Below, piece by piece: positions 49,901 through 59,442 of a DNA stretch of 64,000 bases. Origin of the DNA: Bryopsis sp. KO-2023. Taxonomy: Eukaryota; Chlorophyta; Ulvophyceae; Bryopsidales; Bryopsidaceae. The notes beneath the pieces are model-generated. The model made no database searches. It saw only the letters and a program-made list of their open reading frames with translations, and had not been told where the DNA came from. The stretch lies in assembly GCA_030272585.1 (NCBI GenBank), contig BSYQ01000006.1, positions 3,621,001 to 3,685,000 on the forward strand, written 5' to 3'. Numbering within the stretch: the stretch's first letter is position 1; each line of letters starts with the position of its first letter. The translations under genes were made by a program, and so were the position numbers.

Positions 49901-50953
49901 ATATAATTCTCATCCATCATTATTACATGCATGTAATAATGAATCTTGGTGTCCATCACAGCATTTACCCCCACAAAAATAAATAATATAAAAAATAATA
50001 ATAACAATAAGCCTTTCCATACAATGAGGCAACAGATTAAATAGAAGCATTTTCTTTCGAGAGGCTCAATGTCCAAACTGGAAGTGAGAAGGCCTCCAGC
50101 AATATTTTTTGAACAGAATCTTACATCTGGACTCCAATAGTGCACATCCGCCCCTGCCAAAATAAAAAAATAAAAAAAAATACATACATATATATATATA
50201 TATATATATTAAAAAAAAAGGAAGCAAATGAATGAAAGAACAATCTTGGAAGGACACATGTTTTTCCTCTTCACAAAAATCTGGGATTCAATACAAAAGT
50301 TTCAAAAATACACCATATCCACCCAACATTTGACTCACCATTGAATGCAAATCCCTGTCTGAAGTCCCATTCGTTAGCCTGTTCCACAACCCCACACTTA
50401 TAATTGGAAAAATACAGTCAGAATCACGAGGCCATCAGCACAGATTTCCTTTTTCCACTCAATAGAGGAAACACCATCCGTGATCTTAAAGAAGGCTGTC
50501 AGGAGTTTCACCTGGTGAAGAATGTCTGGGTTTTTTTGCCAATGATACAAAATAGGATAGATGGTAGTGTGGGCAGCAGAATTTTTTAACTTTTTTTTTT
50601 TTTTCCTGAAAATGCCATTAAACATCAGAAAAAATATAGGTGGTTATGAACACCTATTAAAGAATTGTAATGAGAGTGGTTTTGAAAAGAAAATTCTTCG
50701 AATATCGGAACGTTACGACATCTTGAATTCTGCTGGAAAAAATAGATCCCACAACACCCCTCCACAGTACCACGATGCACAAGCCAATCAAAAGAAGCAC
50801 GGCTCCAGACAAAACTCCAGCGAGTTTGCGGCGGCTGGACCTTTTGGGAATCCATTTCCACGCACTCCGATCGTCGAGCGGCGCTATCCTCGAATTCACC
50901 CCACCCACTCGTCTCCTCTTCATCAGAGAGAAGCGAGCGAGGTGGCCATCCAT
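46991..50953 (-). CDS. Type II membrane protein with a PI3/4K- or FAM20-like kinase fold (exons partly resolved)
   Basis: The 3' exons are firm: 49165-49328, 48622-48946, 47889-48107, 46991-47602, all in phase. Upstream, 49595-49790, a 29-nt exon 50125-50153, 50339-50396 and a first exon ending at 50953 are likely, but at least one link is unresolved. The N-terminus has a basic stretch then LAGVLSGAVLLLIGLCIVV, a signal anchor for Golgi/ER. The body includes a Cys-rich part (CCSSTKC, KPCYGC), GKAAVKI, NERAVAKVATECGLDELL and AMLDALTRQYNRNPDNAYI. The last is the place of the catalytic loop of PI3/4-kinase-like and FAM20-like kinases (usually NxDRHxxN), with Asn where Asp is expected; the later metal-binding Asp is also Asn (LTLINNEK). 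A secretory-pathway kinase or pseudokinase is inferred. It diverges from the photolyase-like gene. Confidence 0.6.
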
Positions 50954-51922
50954 GTGATCGTCTCCCCACTGTTGGAGGGATGGGGGTGGGTTTCGAGGTT
51001 TTGGACATGAGACATCCTTTCACGGCGTTATCGGAAGCGTGGAATCATCGGGGGGGGGGTGCGATCTGACGGCAAATAAAAGAGTGGCTTGCGTTAAGGT
51101 GGCAGTTATCGTACGGGGGTCATATGCGCGATACCTCGTGGTGGGCGGCAGATGCCGAGAGAATATCAAAAACTGAAGGAGCCACCGCGTGATGGTAACG
51201 ACTCTAAAGCTCGTTGCCCACAGTCGTACCCAGGTGGCGGCGATCGGCTGGGTGGAAAAGTCCAGTCAGCATGTCGGTGAGAGTGATCTGTCGGGCGCTT
51301 ACAAAAGCAACGACAGACATGACCCGTAACTCCGCTTCAGAAGCGACCCCCTCCCCCCAGGATACGCTGGCAGTGCAGCCGACGATCTTGAAACCTCCGA
51401 CTAGGAATTCGAGGGATTACTTCCCGTAATCTGCCCTCATCGAAGCCCAAGGAAACGGCAGTCACTGATACAGTAAGCGAGCAAGTTATGGGTTCTGACA
51501 TTTGGTGGTCACTTATCCAACAGAACTTTTTTGTTTCCTATTTTTTTAATTTATGTATATGATGTCAAATAATCTCACATGATTAAGGGCAAAATGATTG
51601 CCAGCAGCACACAGCATTTTGATTTCCTGCAATATTTCCAGGACCATGTAAATACTCTGACATGCCTGTGTGTGCAGTTCCCCCAACTGAAGGAAATGTG
51701 GCAAAACAATGTAATGTGTTGGAGAGATTTGTATTTCGCTGCAATATCATCTTCTAGAAACAAAAAATATATATATGCATATTCAGCAGGGACAGGGGTT
51801 TGTGTCTTGAATGTTGGTAGAAAATATTCGAGCTGATATCTTGGTCGTCCATAGAAAACACTCCCATTTGTGTGTCTGACTTTTTTTTCCCTCATTTTCT
51901 GGTGTGTTTCTGTTTTCAAGGT
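50954..51922. promoter_or_regulatory. Divergent upstream region with a 5'-UTR intron of the photolyase-like gene
   Basis: A G+C-rich stretch (about 51000-51470) is followed by a good donor (GATACA|GTAAGC at 51473) and an acceptor at 51919-51920. Splicing them places a TGA in frame just before ATG 51923, so the upstream exon looks non-coding. The intron would be 448 nt. Confidence 0.5.
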
Positions 51923-54064
51923 ATGTGGGGAACTACACATCATGCCAAACAAGCTCTACCGTGCTTGGCTGGTGCTACGGAAAGGCCGTCCGTTTCTTTA
52001 AACAGAGTCAGGTCTTCGACCCTTCGCCCCACTGGCTGCCCAAGATTTCACACACATGCCTTCGGCTGGGGCAAACCCAAAGATTCCTCGTCTCAAAGGG
52101 GAGGGCAAGTTGGATGCAGTACCAACTCCACCCCATCGATAGACAGTGTTTCCACAGAAGGGCCAATCATAGTTTGGTTCAAGAATGATTTGCGTATTTC
52201 TGACCACCCCGGGTTAGTCCAGGCGTCGAAGTGTGGCTTCGATGTGGTGCCTGTATATTGCTTGGATCCCAAGCTGGTCAGAGACTCGTTGAACGTCCCT
52301 GGAGGTGTGGAGTTGCTGTGGGGGGCTCTGAGAAATCTGAAAAGCGGGCTGCAAGACATCGGGTCAGATCTAGTAATTCGTGTCGGTCCTGTGGATGCGA
52401 CAATTAAGGATATTGCCCAGGCGATTGGGGCCTCAAGGATCTTCACAGAGAAAGAAATCGACCACAGGTGGCAGGATGCTGTCGAAAGCGTGGAGAAGCT
52501 GGGGGTTGCCCCCGTTTCGACATGGAGCACCCCGATCTGGGATGAAATGGAATACTCTGAGAATTTCCGTGAGTTTAACGAGGCAAGGGGTCAACCCTTG
52601 CCTGTCACACCAGCAGTGGAATCCTTGAACCCGATTGTACATGACTTGGCGAGCGATTCGATACCAGAAATGCTTGAATTGAGGCTAATGCTGGAAGCGG
52701 TGAGGGCCCCTCTGTCAGACAGCAATGCAGTGGATCCATTCGGAAAGGACCCAGCCTCTCCGTGGGTGGAATGGGCTGCCGATCTCACCGACGCACCAGG
52801 AAGTGCACTTGAACGATTGAGGGAATATCTTGCTCTGAAGCAAATAGATGGAAACGGAGCCAGCCCCACCCTCAAACATCTCGTTCAACAGATCGAAGAG
52901 GAGAGTCTGCCCGGTTTGTCATTCTCGGCGCTCTTCTTCCCTGTGCTGACCCTCGGGATTTTGTCACCTAGGCAAATTCATTCCGAAGCCATGAAATCGG
53001 TGGAAGATTCTCAGTCTGTATGGTCCAGGGTATTGGGGTCGGAGGCGTACAGTTTTGCCAGCAAAGCAGCGATAATGGAGGCTGAGTCGGTGGATTTCCA
53101 CTCCTCCCTGGCTGGAGGCCAGCTCGAGAATCCCTCAGCGATTGGCTCAGACTTGACCCAAAAGAGGTTCTGGAACTGGCAAGGGCTTGTGGTGGAATTC
53201 ACTGTCGCCAAACCGGAGGAGTATCGGGAGGACTCGCCTGCCGTGCTTTTGATTCATGGATTCGGTGCGTCCAGTTTCCACTGGAGGCGTAATGTCGAGG
53301 AGCTCAGGGCAGCAGGCAACGTGGTGTATTGTCTGACTCTGCCAGGGTTTGGTCAGACCCAGAAGCCATCGTTGAAGTATTCCCAGTATGTCTGGCGGCA
53401 ATGCATCCGGGATTTTATTGTGGGGGTCATTGGAAAGCGCGTTGTGATCGCAGGGAACTCCATCGGGGGCTACTCCGCCGCCTCGGTGGCTGGATTCCAC
53501 AAATCCTTGATTTCTGGGGTGGTGCTGTTGAATTCTGCAGGGCCCATCACGCCTGAATTTACCTCAGCGGATGCCGAAAGCTTCGGTGATCCAGAAAAAG
53601 CCCCTCCCCCGAGACTGGCTGTAGATTTGTTCGCCAAGGTGTTGCTGTTCTACTTGGAGAAGACGGCGGGGGGCACTCTGAAAAAGGTTTACCCTGTGAA
53701 TCCAGACAATGCCGACGATGATTTGGCTGCTGACATTCTGAGGGCTGGCCAGGATCCCAACGCAGTGTCGGTGTTGAAGTCCGTATTTTTCTTGAACAGC
53801 CCCATGCCTTTGAACTACCTCATTTCGGAAATGTTCGGAGGTCCGGTGCTGGTTTTGCAAGGGAGGAAAGACCCTTTGAACGATGCGGAGTCCAGGGCTG
53901 ATTTGCTAGCTAGCGTTTGCCCCAATGTGGCAGTTCAGTTGCTGGATGCCGGTCATTGTCCCCACGACGAGGCCCCCAAAGAAGTGAACTCAGGGATAAT
54001 AGATTTCGTCGCATCGCTGGAGGAATCTGGCGTCCAGACCGACATGGTGGAAGCTAATGCATGA
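51923..54064 (+). CDS. Photolyase-like domain fused to an alpha/beta hydrolase, plastid-targeted
   Basis: A single coding exon of 713 residues, close to the plant fusion represented by Arabidopsis At4g25290. The Ser/Arg-rich N-terminal 75 residues lack acids and look like a chloroplast transit peptide. Residues 81-240 form the N-terminal Rossmann domain of photolyase/cryptochrome (IIVWFKNDLRISDHPGL). The FAD-binding domain is reduced or absent. From about 430 the alpha/beta-hydrolase fold follows: LLIHGFGASSFHW, nucleophile Ser513 in GNSIGG, Asp650 in GRKDPLND and His678 in AGHCPHDE, a complete triad. The substrate is unknown. DNA repair is unlikely without the flavin domain. Confidence 0.88.
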   Translation: MWGTTHHAKQALPCLAGATERPSVSLNRVRSSTLRPTGCPRFHTHAFGWGKPKDSSSQRGGQVGCSTNSTPSIDSVSTEGPIIVWFKNDLRISDHPGLVQASKCGFDVVPVYCLDPKLVRDSLNVPGGVELLWGALRNLKSGLQDIGSDLVIRVGPVDATIKDIAQAIGASRIFTEKEIDHRWQDAVESVEKLGVAPVSTWSTPIWDEMEYSENFREFNEARGQPLPVTPAVESLNPIVHDLASDSIPEMLELRLMLEAVRAPLSDSNAVDPFGKDPASPWVEWAADLTDAPGSALERLREYLALKQIDGNGASPTLKHLVQQIEEESLPGLSFSALFFPVLTLGILSPRQIHSEAMKSVEDSQSVWSRVLGSEAYSFASKAAIMEAESVDFHSSLAGGQLENPSAIGSDLTQKRFWNWQGLVVEFTVAKPEEYREDSPAVLLIHGFGASSFHWRRNVEELRAAGNVVYCLTLPGFGQTQKPSLKYSQYVWRQCIRDFIVGVIGKRVVIAGNSIGGYSAASVAGFHKSLISGVVLLNSAGPITPEFTSADAESFGDPEKAPPPRLAVDLFAKVLLFYLEKTAGGTLKKVYPVNPDNADDDLAADILRAGQDPNAVSVLKSVFFLNSPMPLNYLISEMFGGPVLVLQGRKDPLNDAESRADLLASVCPNVAVQLLDAGHCPHDEAPKEVNSGIIDFVASLEESGVQTDMVEANA

Positions 54065-54630
54065 TCCTGAGTGGGCGGACGGAAAAGAAAAAAGAAATAG
54101 GTCTGTACGTTTTGTTTGGGGATTTTTTGACATTCTTTATTTGTTTGTGTTGCTGCATTGAAAGAGCACAGAATTGGGGCCAGTTGAAAAACAAAATTAT
54201 TTCTTAGGATGGGTTGGAAGTTTTTGTTTATTTTTCTTTGCTAAAAATTAACCATAAAACAACCATGGAGGTTCTTTCATTCACTGCAAGAGAGGCTCCC
54301 TCGATTATTCAGCAATATATTTTTGTGTTGCCGTGGGCCATTTGGGATTCGAAGTGAGACCTCTCTGTGGACCTCAACCAAAATTCATGCAGGCACAAAG
54401 TGCTCCACATAAAAAAAAAAGAAAAAAGTTTTTTTTTCCTTTCAAACATTCATGGGCCTTCGCTTTTATCCACATTTTCCAGAGTTTATTGATCGAAATC
54501 ATCCAATGCCATCACACTGAATCAATATTTTCCCTCGACGGCTTCTCAAACCGATCCACTGCCCAGCTCTCGCGAATCCCTGTTCAAAGTCGTCACTTTG
54601 ACCGCTGGCCCTGCACTTGCCAGCTTCGGA
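54065..54630. other. Spacer and possible extra coding upstream of the asparaginase
   Basis: 54493-54630 is open in frame with the asparaginase (46 codons without ATG). An acceptor-like ttttccag ends at 54480. A first exon carrying a signal peptide further upstream is possible, but none could be identified. Confidence 0.4.
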
Positions 54631-55572
54631 ATGGACGCAACCACCGCCCAAGCTGTAGATCCCACGAGGCCCATAGTCGTCTCTACGTGGGAACACGGCC
54701 TGGCCGCGAACGAGGCAGCCTGGGAAATTCTTTCGAAGCGAGGCCGAGCGCTTGATGCGGTGGAAGCAGGCGTCAAAGTCACTGAGGCGGATCCAGAGGT
54801 TCGAACTGTCGGCTATGGCGGACGGCCTGATCGTAACGGGCACGTCACGGTCGACGCGAGCGTCATGGACGAGCACGGCAACTGTGGGGCGGTCGCCTTC
54901 CTGCAGAACATCAAGCATCCTGTTTCCGTTGCACGCCGAGTAATGGAGCGCACGGAGCACGTGATGCTGGCGGGACAGGGCGCCCTGGAATTCGCTTTGT
55001 CGCAAGGCTTTCGAGAGGAAAATCTGCTGACGCCAGCGTCAGAAAAAGACTGGCGAGAGTGGCTGGAGAAGGAGTCCGGCAGCGTGAAAGCTGAGATCAA
55101 CGTGGAGAACCACGATACCATATGCATGCTGGCCGTGGATTGTGATGGAAACCTCGCGGGGGCGTGCACGAGCAGTGGAGCGGCCTGGAAACTCCCCGGA
55201 AGAGTGGGGGACTCGCCGATCATCGGGGCTGGGCTGTTCGTAGACAATGACGTCGGCGCTGCATGCGCGACCGGGTGGGGTGAAGCCGCGGTCAGGGTGG
55301 TGGGTTCACACTTGGTCGTCGAACTCATGAGGCAGGGCAACTCGCCAGAAGAAGCGTGCCGCTTGGCCGTCGAACGGGTCGCCGCCAAGAACCCCGACTA
55401 TCGTGAAATTCAGGTCGGGTTTCTGGCACTGAATAAAGAAGGCGTTTATGGAAGTTACTGCATTCAGCCGGGATTCGACTTCGCCGTGTGCGACGAAAAC
55501 GGCGGAAATCGAAAGTTTGACGCTAGAAGCAAGCTGGAGGATTTTCCTACGGTTCTGTCTGTAAAAATCTGA
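54631..55572 (+). CDS. Glycosylasparaginase (N4-(beta-N-acetylglucosaminyl)-L-asparaginase), bacterial type
   Basis: 313 residues from the first in-frame ATG, without introns. This Ntn-hydrolase cleaves the GlcNAc-Asn bond of N-glycoproteins; it self-processes before a Thr that becomes the nucleophile. That Thr is residue 163 in NHDTICM. Other family stretches are IVVSTWEHGLAANEAAW, TVGYGGRPDRNGHVTVDA, GRVGDSPIIGAGLFVDN and ATGWGEAAVR. The sequence resembles the short Bacteroidetes-type enzyme (TVGYGGRPDR, DSPIIGAGLFVDN, VGFLALNKEG, YCIQPGF) more than animal AGA, which has a longer insert before the Thr. Its G+C is clearly higher than in neighbouring genes. A signal peptide is not visible from this start. 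Bacterial origin is inferred. Confidence 0.88.
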   Translation: MDATTAQAVDPTRPIVVSTWEHGLAANEAAWEILSKRGRALDAVEAGVKVTEADPEVRTVGYGGRPDRNGHVTVDASVMDEHGNCGAVAFLQNIKHPVSVARRVMERTEHVMLAGQGALEFALSQGFREENLLTPASEKDWREWLEKESGSVKAEINVENHDTICMLAVDCDGNLAGACTSSGAAWKLPGRVGDSPIIGAGLFVDNDVGAACATGWGEAAVRVVGSHLVVELMRQGNSPEEACRLAVERVAAKNPDYREIQVGFLALNKEGVYGSYCIQPGFDFAVCDENGGNRKFDARSKLEDFPTVLSVKI

Positions 55573-56500
55573 AAAAAAATCTGAAAGTAAGGGATCTTTT
55601 GGGCAAGGTGGTTAAAGATTCCTAAGTTGAGAGGGAGGAAATTTGCCACGACAGGTGGGAATTGTGTTGCGCCGCGAGTGTTTTTTCGTGTCAGGGTAGA
55701 GTCATAACAAACATTTTTTCTCGGGTGGTGATATTTCCCCCATTTCTTTTTTCAAGGGGGTGAGGAGGGGGGGGGGGGGTTGCCAGGTGTCAGATTTTTC
55801 ATAGACTGTTGCTTCACTGAGTAATAATCAGTAGCACTTTATCAGAGGTTGCATATATTTGCAGCCCCAAAAAAAACGACTGCAGTATTTTCAAGGTGAC
55901 ATGTTTACACAGTAGGAAATAAACATTGGACTGTTATTGCCCCAAGTGGGACCACCACCTGAGCGACCTAGAAAGTAAGAAAAAAAAAACTACAGCGATG
56001 GTCGAGAAAGATTGCCCGGAAAATGTGTGGAGGAGGGGAAAAGAGGGTGGGAAGCAGTTATTCGAACCGCAAGACTCCCCCCCCCCCAAACCCCCTCCAC
56101 ACACACGGAACTCCACCACCACGGGAAAAGGATCATATTCACAAGCAAGACCTCTCATTCTTTCCTTTCTGGAAAACACACAGCAGCTATCTTTACATCT
56201 GTCAGACAACTGCCTGCTCCAGCGCAAAAGCAGTTGGAGAGCCAGACTGTTGTTCGCCACAATTCCGTGTCGTAGGTGATCTCCGAAAAATCATTTCCCT
56301 AAACCTTTGAATTCCTCGATGCATGGATCGAATTATTACCCCAACCACCATAGAGGATCCTGGATCGTACGTACAATTTGATGTACAGGGTTCCCCCCAA
56401 ATATCTTGTTTGCAGAAAAAGACAAAGCCTGATAAACTTCCACCCCCAACCCACTTCTAATCGTTCACTTGATGAAACTTTTTTTTAAGAGAAACTCTTC
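55573..56500. other. Convergent spacer
   Basis: 3' ends of the asparaginase and the secreted-protein genes. It holds a G run at 55767-55780, a C run at 56078-56088 and low-complexity sequence. No gene was seen. Confidence 0.6.
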
Positions 56501-58298
56501 TTAACCGCAAATGCAAGGTTTCTTGTTTTTGCAGTCGGCGGTGTCGCATGCCCAGATTGGCTTGGGGTTGGCCCAGATCAATCGGAAGTCACATTTGCCA
56601 CTGCAAAAAGAACACACACAAAAATTTGCATACTTGGAGAAATATGATGAATTGCCCAGACATTCCACCATTTTCCTGGCAGGCAGGCTTGCTAACCATG
56701 GAATGCTCGGGAAGAAGCAATGTAATGCAGTTCCATTGACTAAAGCACATCAACTCACAATCCACACATGTTGAAAGGGTGTGCGATATGTGGAGCATCC
56801 TTCAGCCAGAAAACCCTGCATTTCCACAGGAACTCACTCTTTGCATGCACCACATTTCCCGGAGGATTTAGCATCAGCATTTCCACAGCATCCGGCTCGC
56901 TTGTCAACTCCATCAGTTCCACAGGTGTCTGGGAAAGCGCAAGTGATGAGGTTGACGTCGACATTGATGGATTGGAGGAAAGCTTTCTGGTTGCCCTTGG
57001 AGGATGCTTCTGCCTCGGCCTCTGTGAGATCAATCGCACTCCACTCAACATCCACAACATCCCAAGGAAAGAGGTCTGATCAGATGAACTAGATCTCCAG
57101 CAACATGAACAGAAGTGGCATGGTGTGACACTGTCTGAGCTGATGTGCATGTATATATACAGATGCATATAACTGAGATCTCACTCTGGATGACATCTTG
57201 GATGGGTCCGCATCCCTGCTCCACAATCAAGATGGAGAGCGATTTGCCGATAGCGACACGAGACTCTCCTTCCTCAGCGATCACAGAGGCGATGGTGTTT
57301 GCGACGGTTGCAGCATTTTCTGGGCCTTTGCCAATGGCAGTTGCCACAGCAAGAGCGAAAGCTGTGCAGACAAAAAAGACACCTCCATCGTCAAAGACAT
57401 ATATTCGCTAACATGGAGCTTGACGACACTGGTGAGCGAGGCCGTTTTCATTATGGGCCAAAAAACTTGAAGGGCGGCGAGAGTAGCTGGGTCAACACGT
57501 ACCACTGGTTGCTTCACCGTATACTTCATCTCCAGCTGCCTTTGCCCTCACAAAAGCATTAGCAATGACGGGTCCTTGACCCAACTGGATTGCGTTTGCG
57601 AAAATGCCTGCTTTGAGATCAGCATCACCAGCTGCATTCCACAAAGAGACATGACAGATGGTCAGTCACATGAGATGGCCACTTCTTCATGTTTGGCTGG
57701 TGCTGGTGAAGGCATACATCGAGACCTCCCTCTTGCATGACACCTCCACCAGATGAAGAAACTTTGAAAGGGGGGATGTTCAGATGCAGGACTACGAGCA
57801 CCAGAAACTCTGGCAGCACCAGGCTCACCTGCTTCCAAAAGAGCGTTAACGATGGCAACAGCACCATCTCCGTCGGCGTTGGCCTCTGCCGTGACGTCCA
57901 AATTTCCTCCGTCCTTGGAAACGCCTACGAGGTTAAGCTCGGACTTGCCACCGTTCTTCGAAGAAGTCTCGGCAGAGATAGTAACCGACCCGTCACCACT
58001 CGTCACCGCTTGAACAGAAGAAGATGAGCTCGTGACGGCACTTCCACCACCACTAGCAGAGGACGAGCCCCTTGTTATCACTGTGGCGGAAGACGCTCCT
58101 GCGTTCGCAACCCCAACTGTTACGAAGTGTAGACGAGGAACTGGAGCTGAACACTCATATATATTCTTCTTTCCGTGCTCAGGGTAGGAAATAAAGTCGG
58201 GCACACAGGCTCTGGTTCGTCTGTATCCCACCTCCAAACATGCTGAGCCCCAACAGGGCGAAGACGAGTACGCCAGCTTGTGCGGTATGTGCAGCCAT
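56501..58298 (-). CDS. Secreted Ala/Ser/Gly-rich protein with Cys-rich C-terminus, function unknown
   Basis: Six minus-strand exons (58232-58298, 57829-58116, 57503-57631, 57185-57361, 56838-57075, 56501-56600) join in phase to 332 residues. The first four introns are all phase 1 and the last is phase 2. The N-terminus is a clear signal peptide (GVLVFALLGLSMFG). Next come a Ser/Gly/Val-rich region (VITRGSSSASGGGSAVTS, NLVGVSKDGGNLDVTAEA) and a helical Ala-rich region in about 40-60-residue blocks (GIFANAIQLGQGPVIANAF, AFALAVATAIGKGPENAA). The tail carries about 13 cysteines (CAFPDTCG, GCCGN, KCGACKDGKC, ADCKNKKPCICG). The Ala-rich blocks recall fibre-forming or matrix proteins in composition only. 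No family was recognised; an extracellular structural or matrix role is a guess. The start of exon 5 has an alternative acceptor 45 bases further in. Confidence 0.75.
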
Positions 58299-59442
58299 TG
58301 TCGTCTCTTTTTTTTTCTATGAAAAGTAACTCTTCACCTACGGAATACAACTCAAGCCCTTAAAAGGCCGATGATGAAAATAGAGGTACACAATACTTCA
58401 CAGAGCTGTATCCCCCGCGGTTCGAACAACACTGCCCAGACCAAGAGTACCCCGCTGTCACCCCGGGCGTTCACTTACAATAATACGTTCTTCTAGAACT
58501 CCGCTTCCGTGCGTCTCTTGACGTGCGCGGCACTTGGTGTGTGGATCACTTTCGTGCAGTGTTGATTGCACAGGTTTTTCGGGGGAAAGATATAGTGGAG
58601 GCGGTTGGCTGGATGTCGAACTTCATAATTTCCGTCTACGAAACATGGGGAACGAAACCGTGAAATTCGAGTTCTGCGATCTCGCCAACCTCCCCCCTTC
58701 ATCATTCGTGTTGCACAGTCGGTAGAAACTCCAGCGTTGCATGGGAAAGTAATCGGTGCTAAAGCCACCAACGCGGGAATCGCTCCACCACAGCACTCGC
58801 GTGAGCGCGCGGACTCAACTCAGCGCACACCTTGCCATTACTTGTACCACCTGTCCCTCCCGCGCGTAATTTCCACGATTTTCATTCTCGAGTGTCACCC
58901 AACTCAACAGCGCCCGGCGTCTTCTCGCTTTTCCGCTCTTGTACAATTTCACGACGCTACGCGCGCCGCGTGTCGTTCCGATTGTGTTTTTGGAACGGGG
59001 GATTTCATACAACATCATATCAAACCCAGATAAAATATCGAATATCCATTCTGTTCCATTCTCAGCCCGTGATGCAATCATGTTGAACGTCTTTGCTTAA
59101 AAAAGGGCATTCACACGAAGATTTCGCGGTCGGCGCCGCCTTTTCGCCCTGGTGTTTGGGATTGGTTCGGCCTAGGCCTTCGGCCTCGCCTGTCTATCTC
59201 GGTACCCCTCGGCGCACGCCACTTGCTGATCCCCTCTTTATGGCTGTATGTCAGACATACAGGACATCCAGCCACAGAATTCGGTTCGTTTGGGAGCAGA
59301 ATTCAGTTTTCGTCATTCTCCCTGTGACATGAAATATGATTCCACCAATTTGAGTGGGGAGTGAGCAGCAGGCATTTTTGCTTGGGCTTGAGCCACCAAT
59401 CCCAGTTGTAAGAATTCTGTCACCGACCCTCCAGCGGCCTTG
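58299..59442. promoter_or_regulatory. Divergent upstream region
   Basis: About 1.1 kb between the secreted-protein and TKL-kinase starts, clearly richer in G+C and CpG than most spacers. No gene was supported and no specific element recognised. Confidence 0.4.

Noticed and set aside
50398-50625. Open stretch KLLTAFFKITDGVSSIEWKK as an exon of the kinase-like gene
   Set aside because: Plausible sequence with a good acceptor, but the only phase-correct donor would leave a 31-nt intron, so it was not placed in the model.
58410-58430. tRNA T-loop-like ggttcgaa
   Set aside because: No matching acceptor, D or anticodon stems around it.
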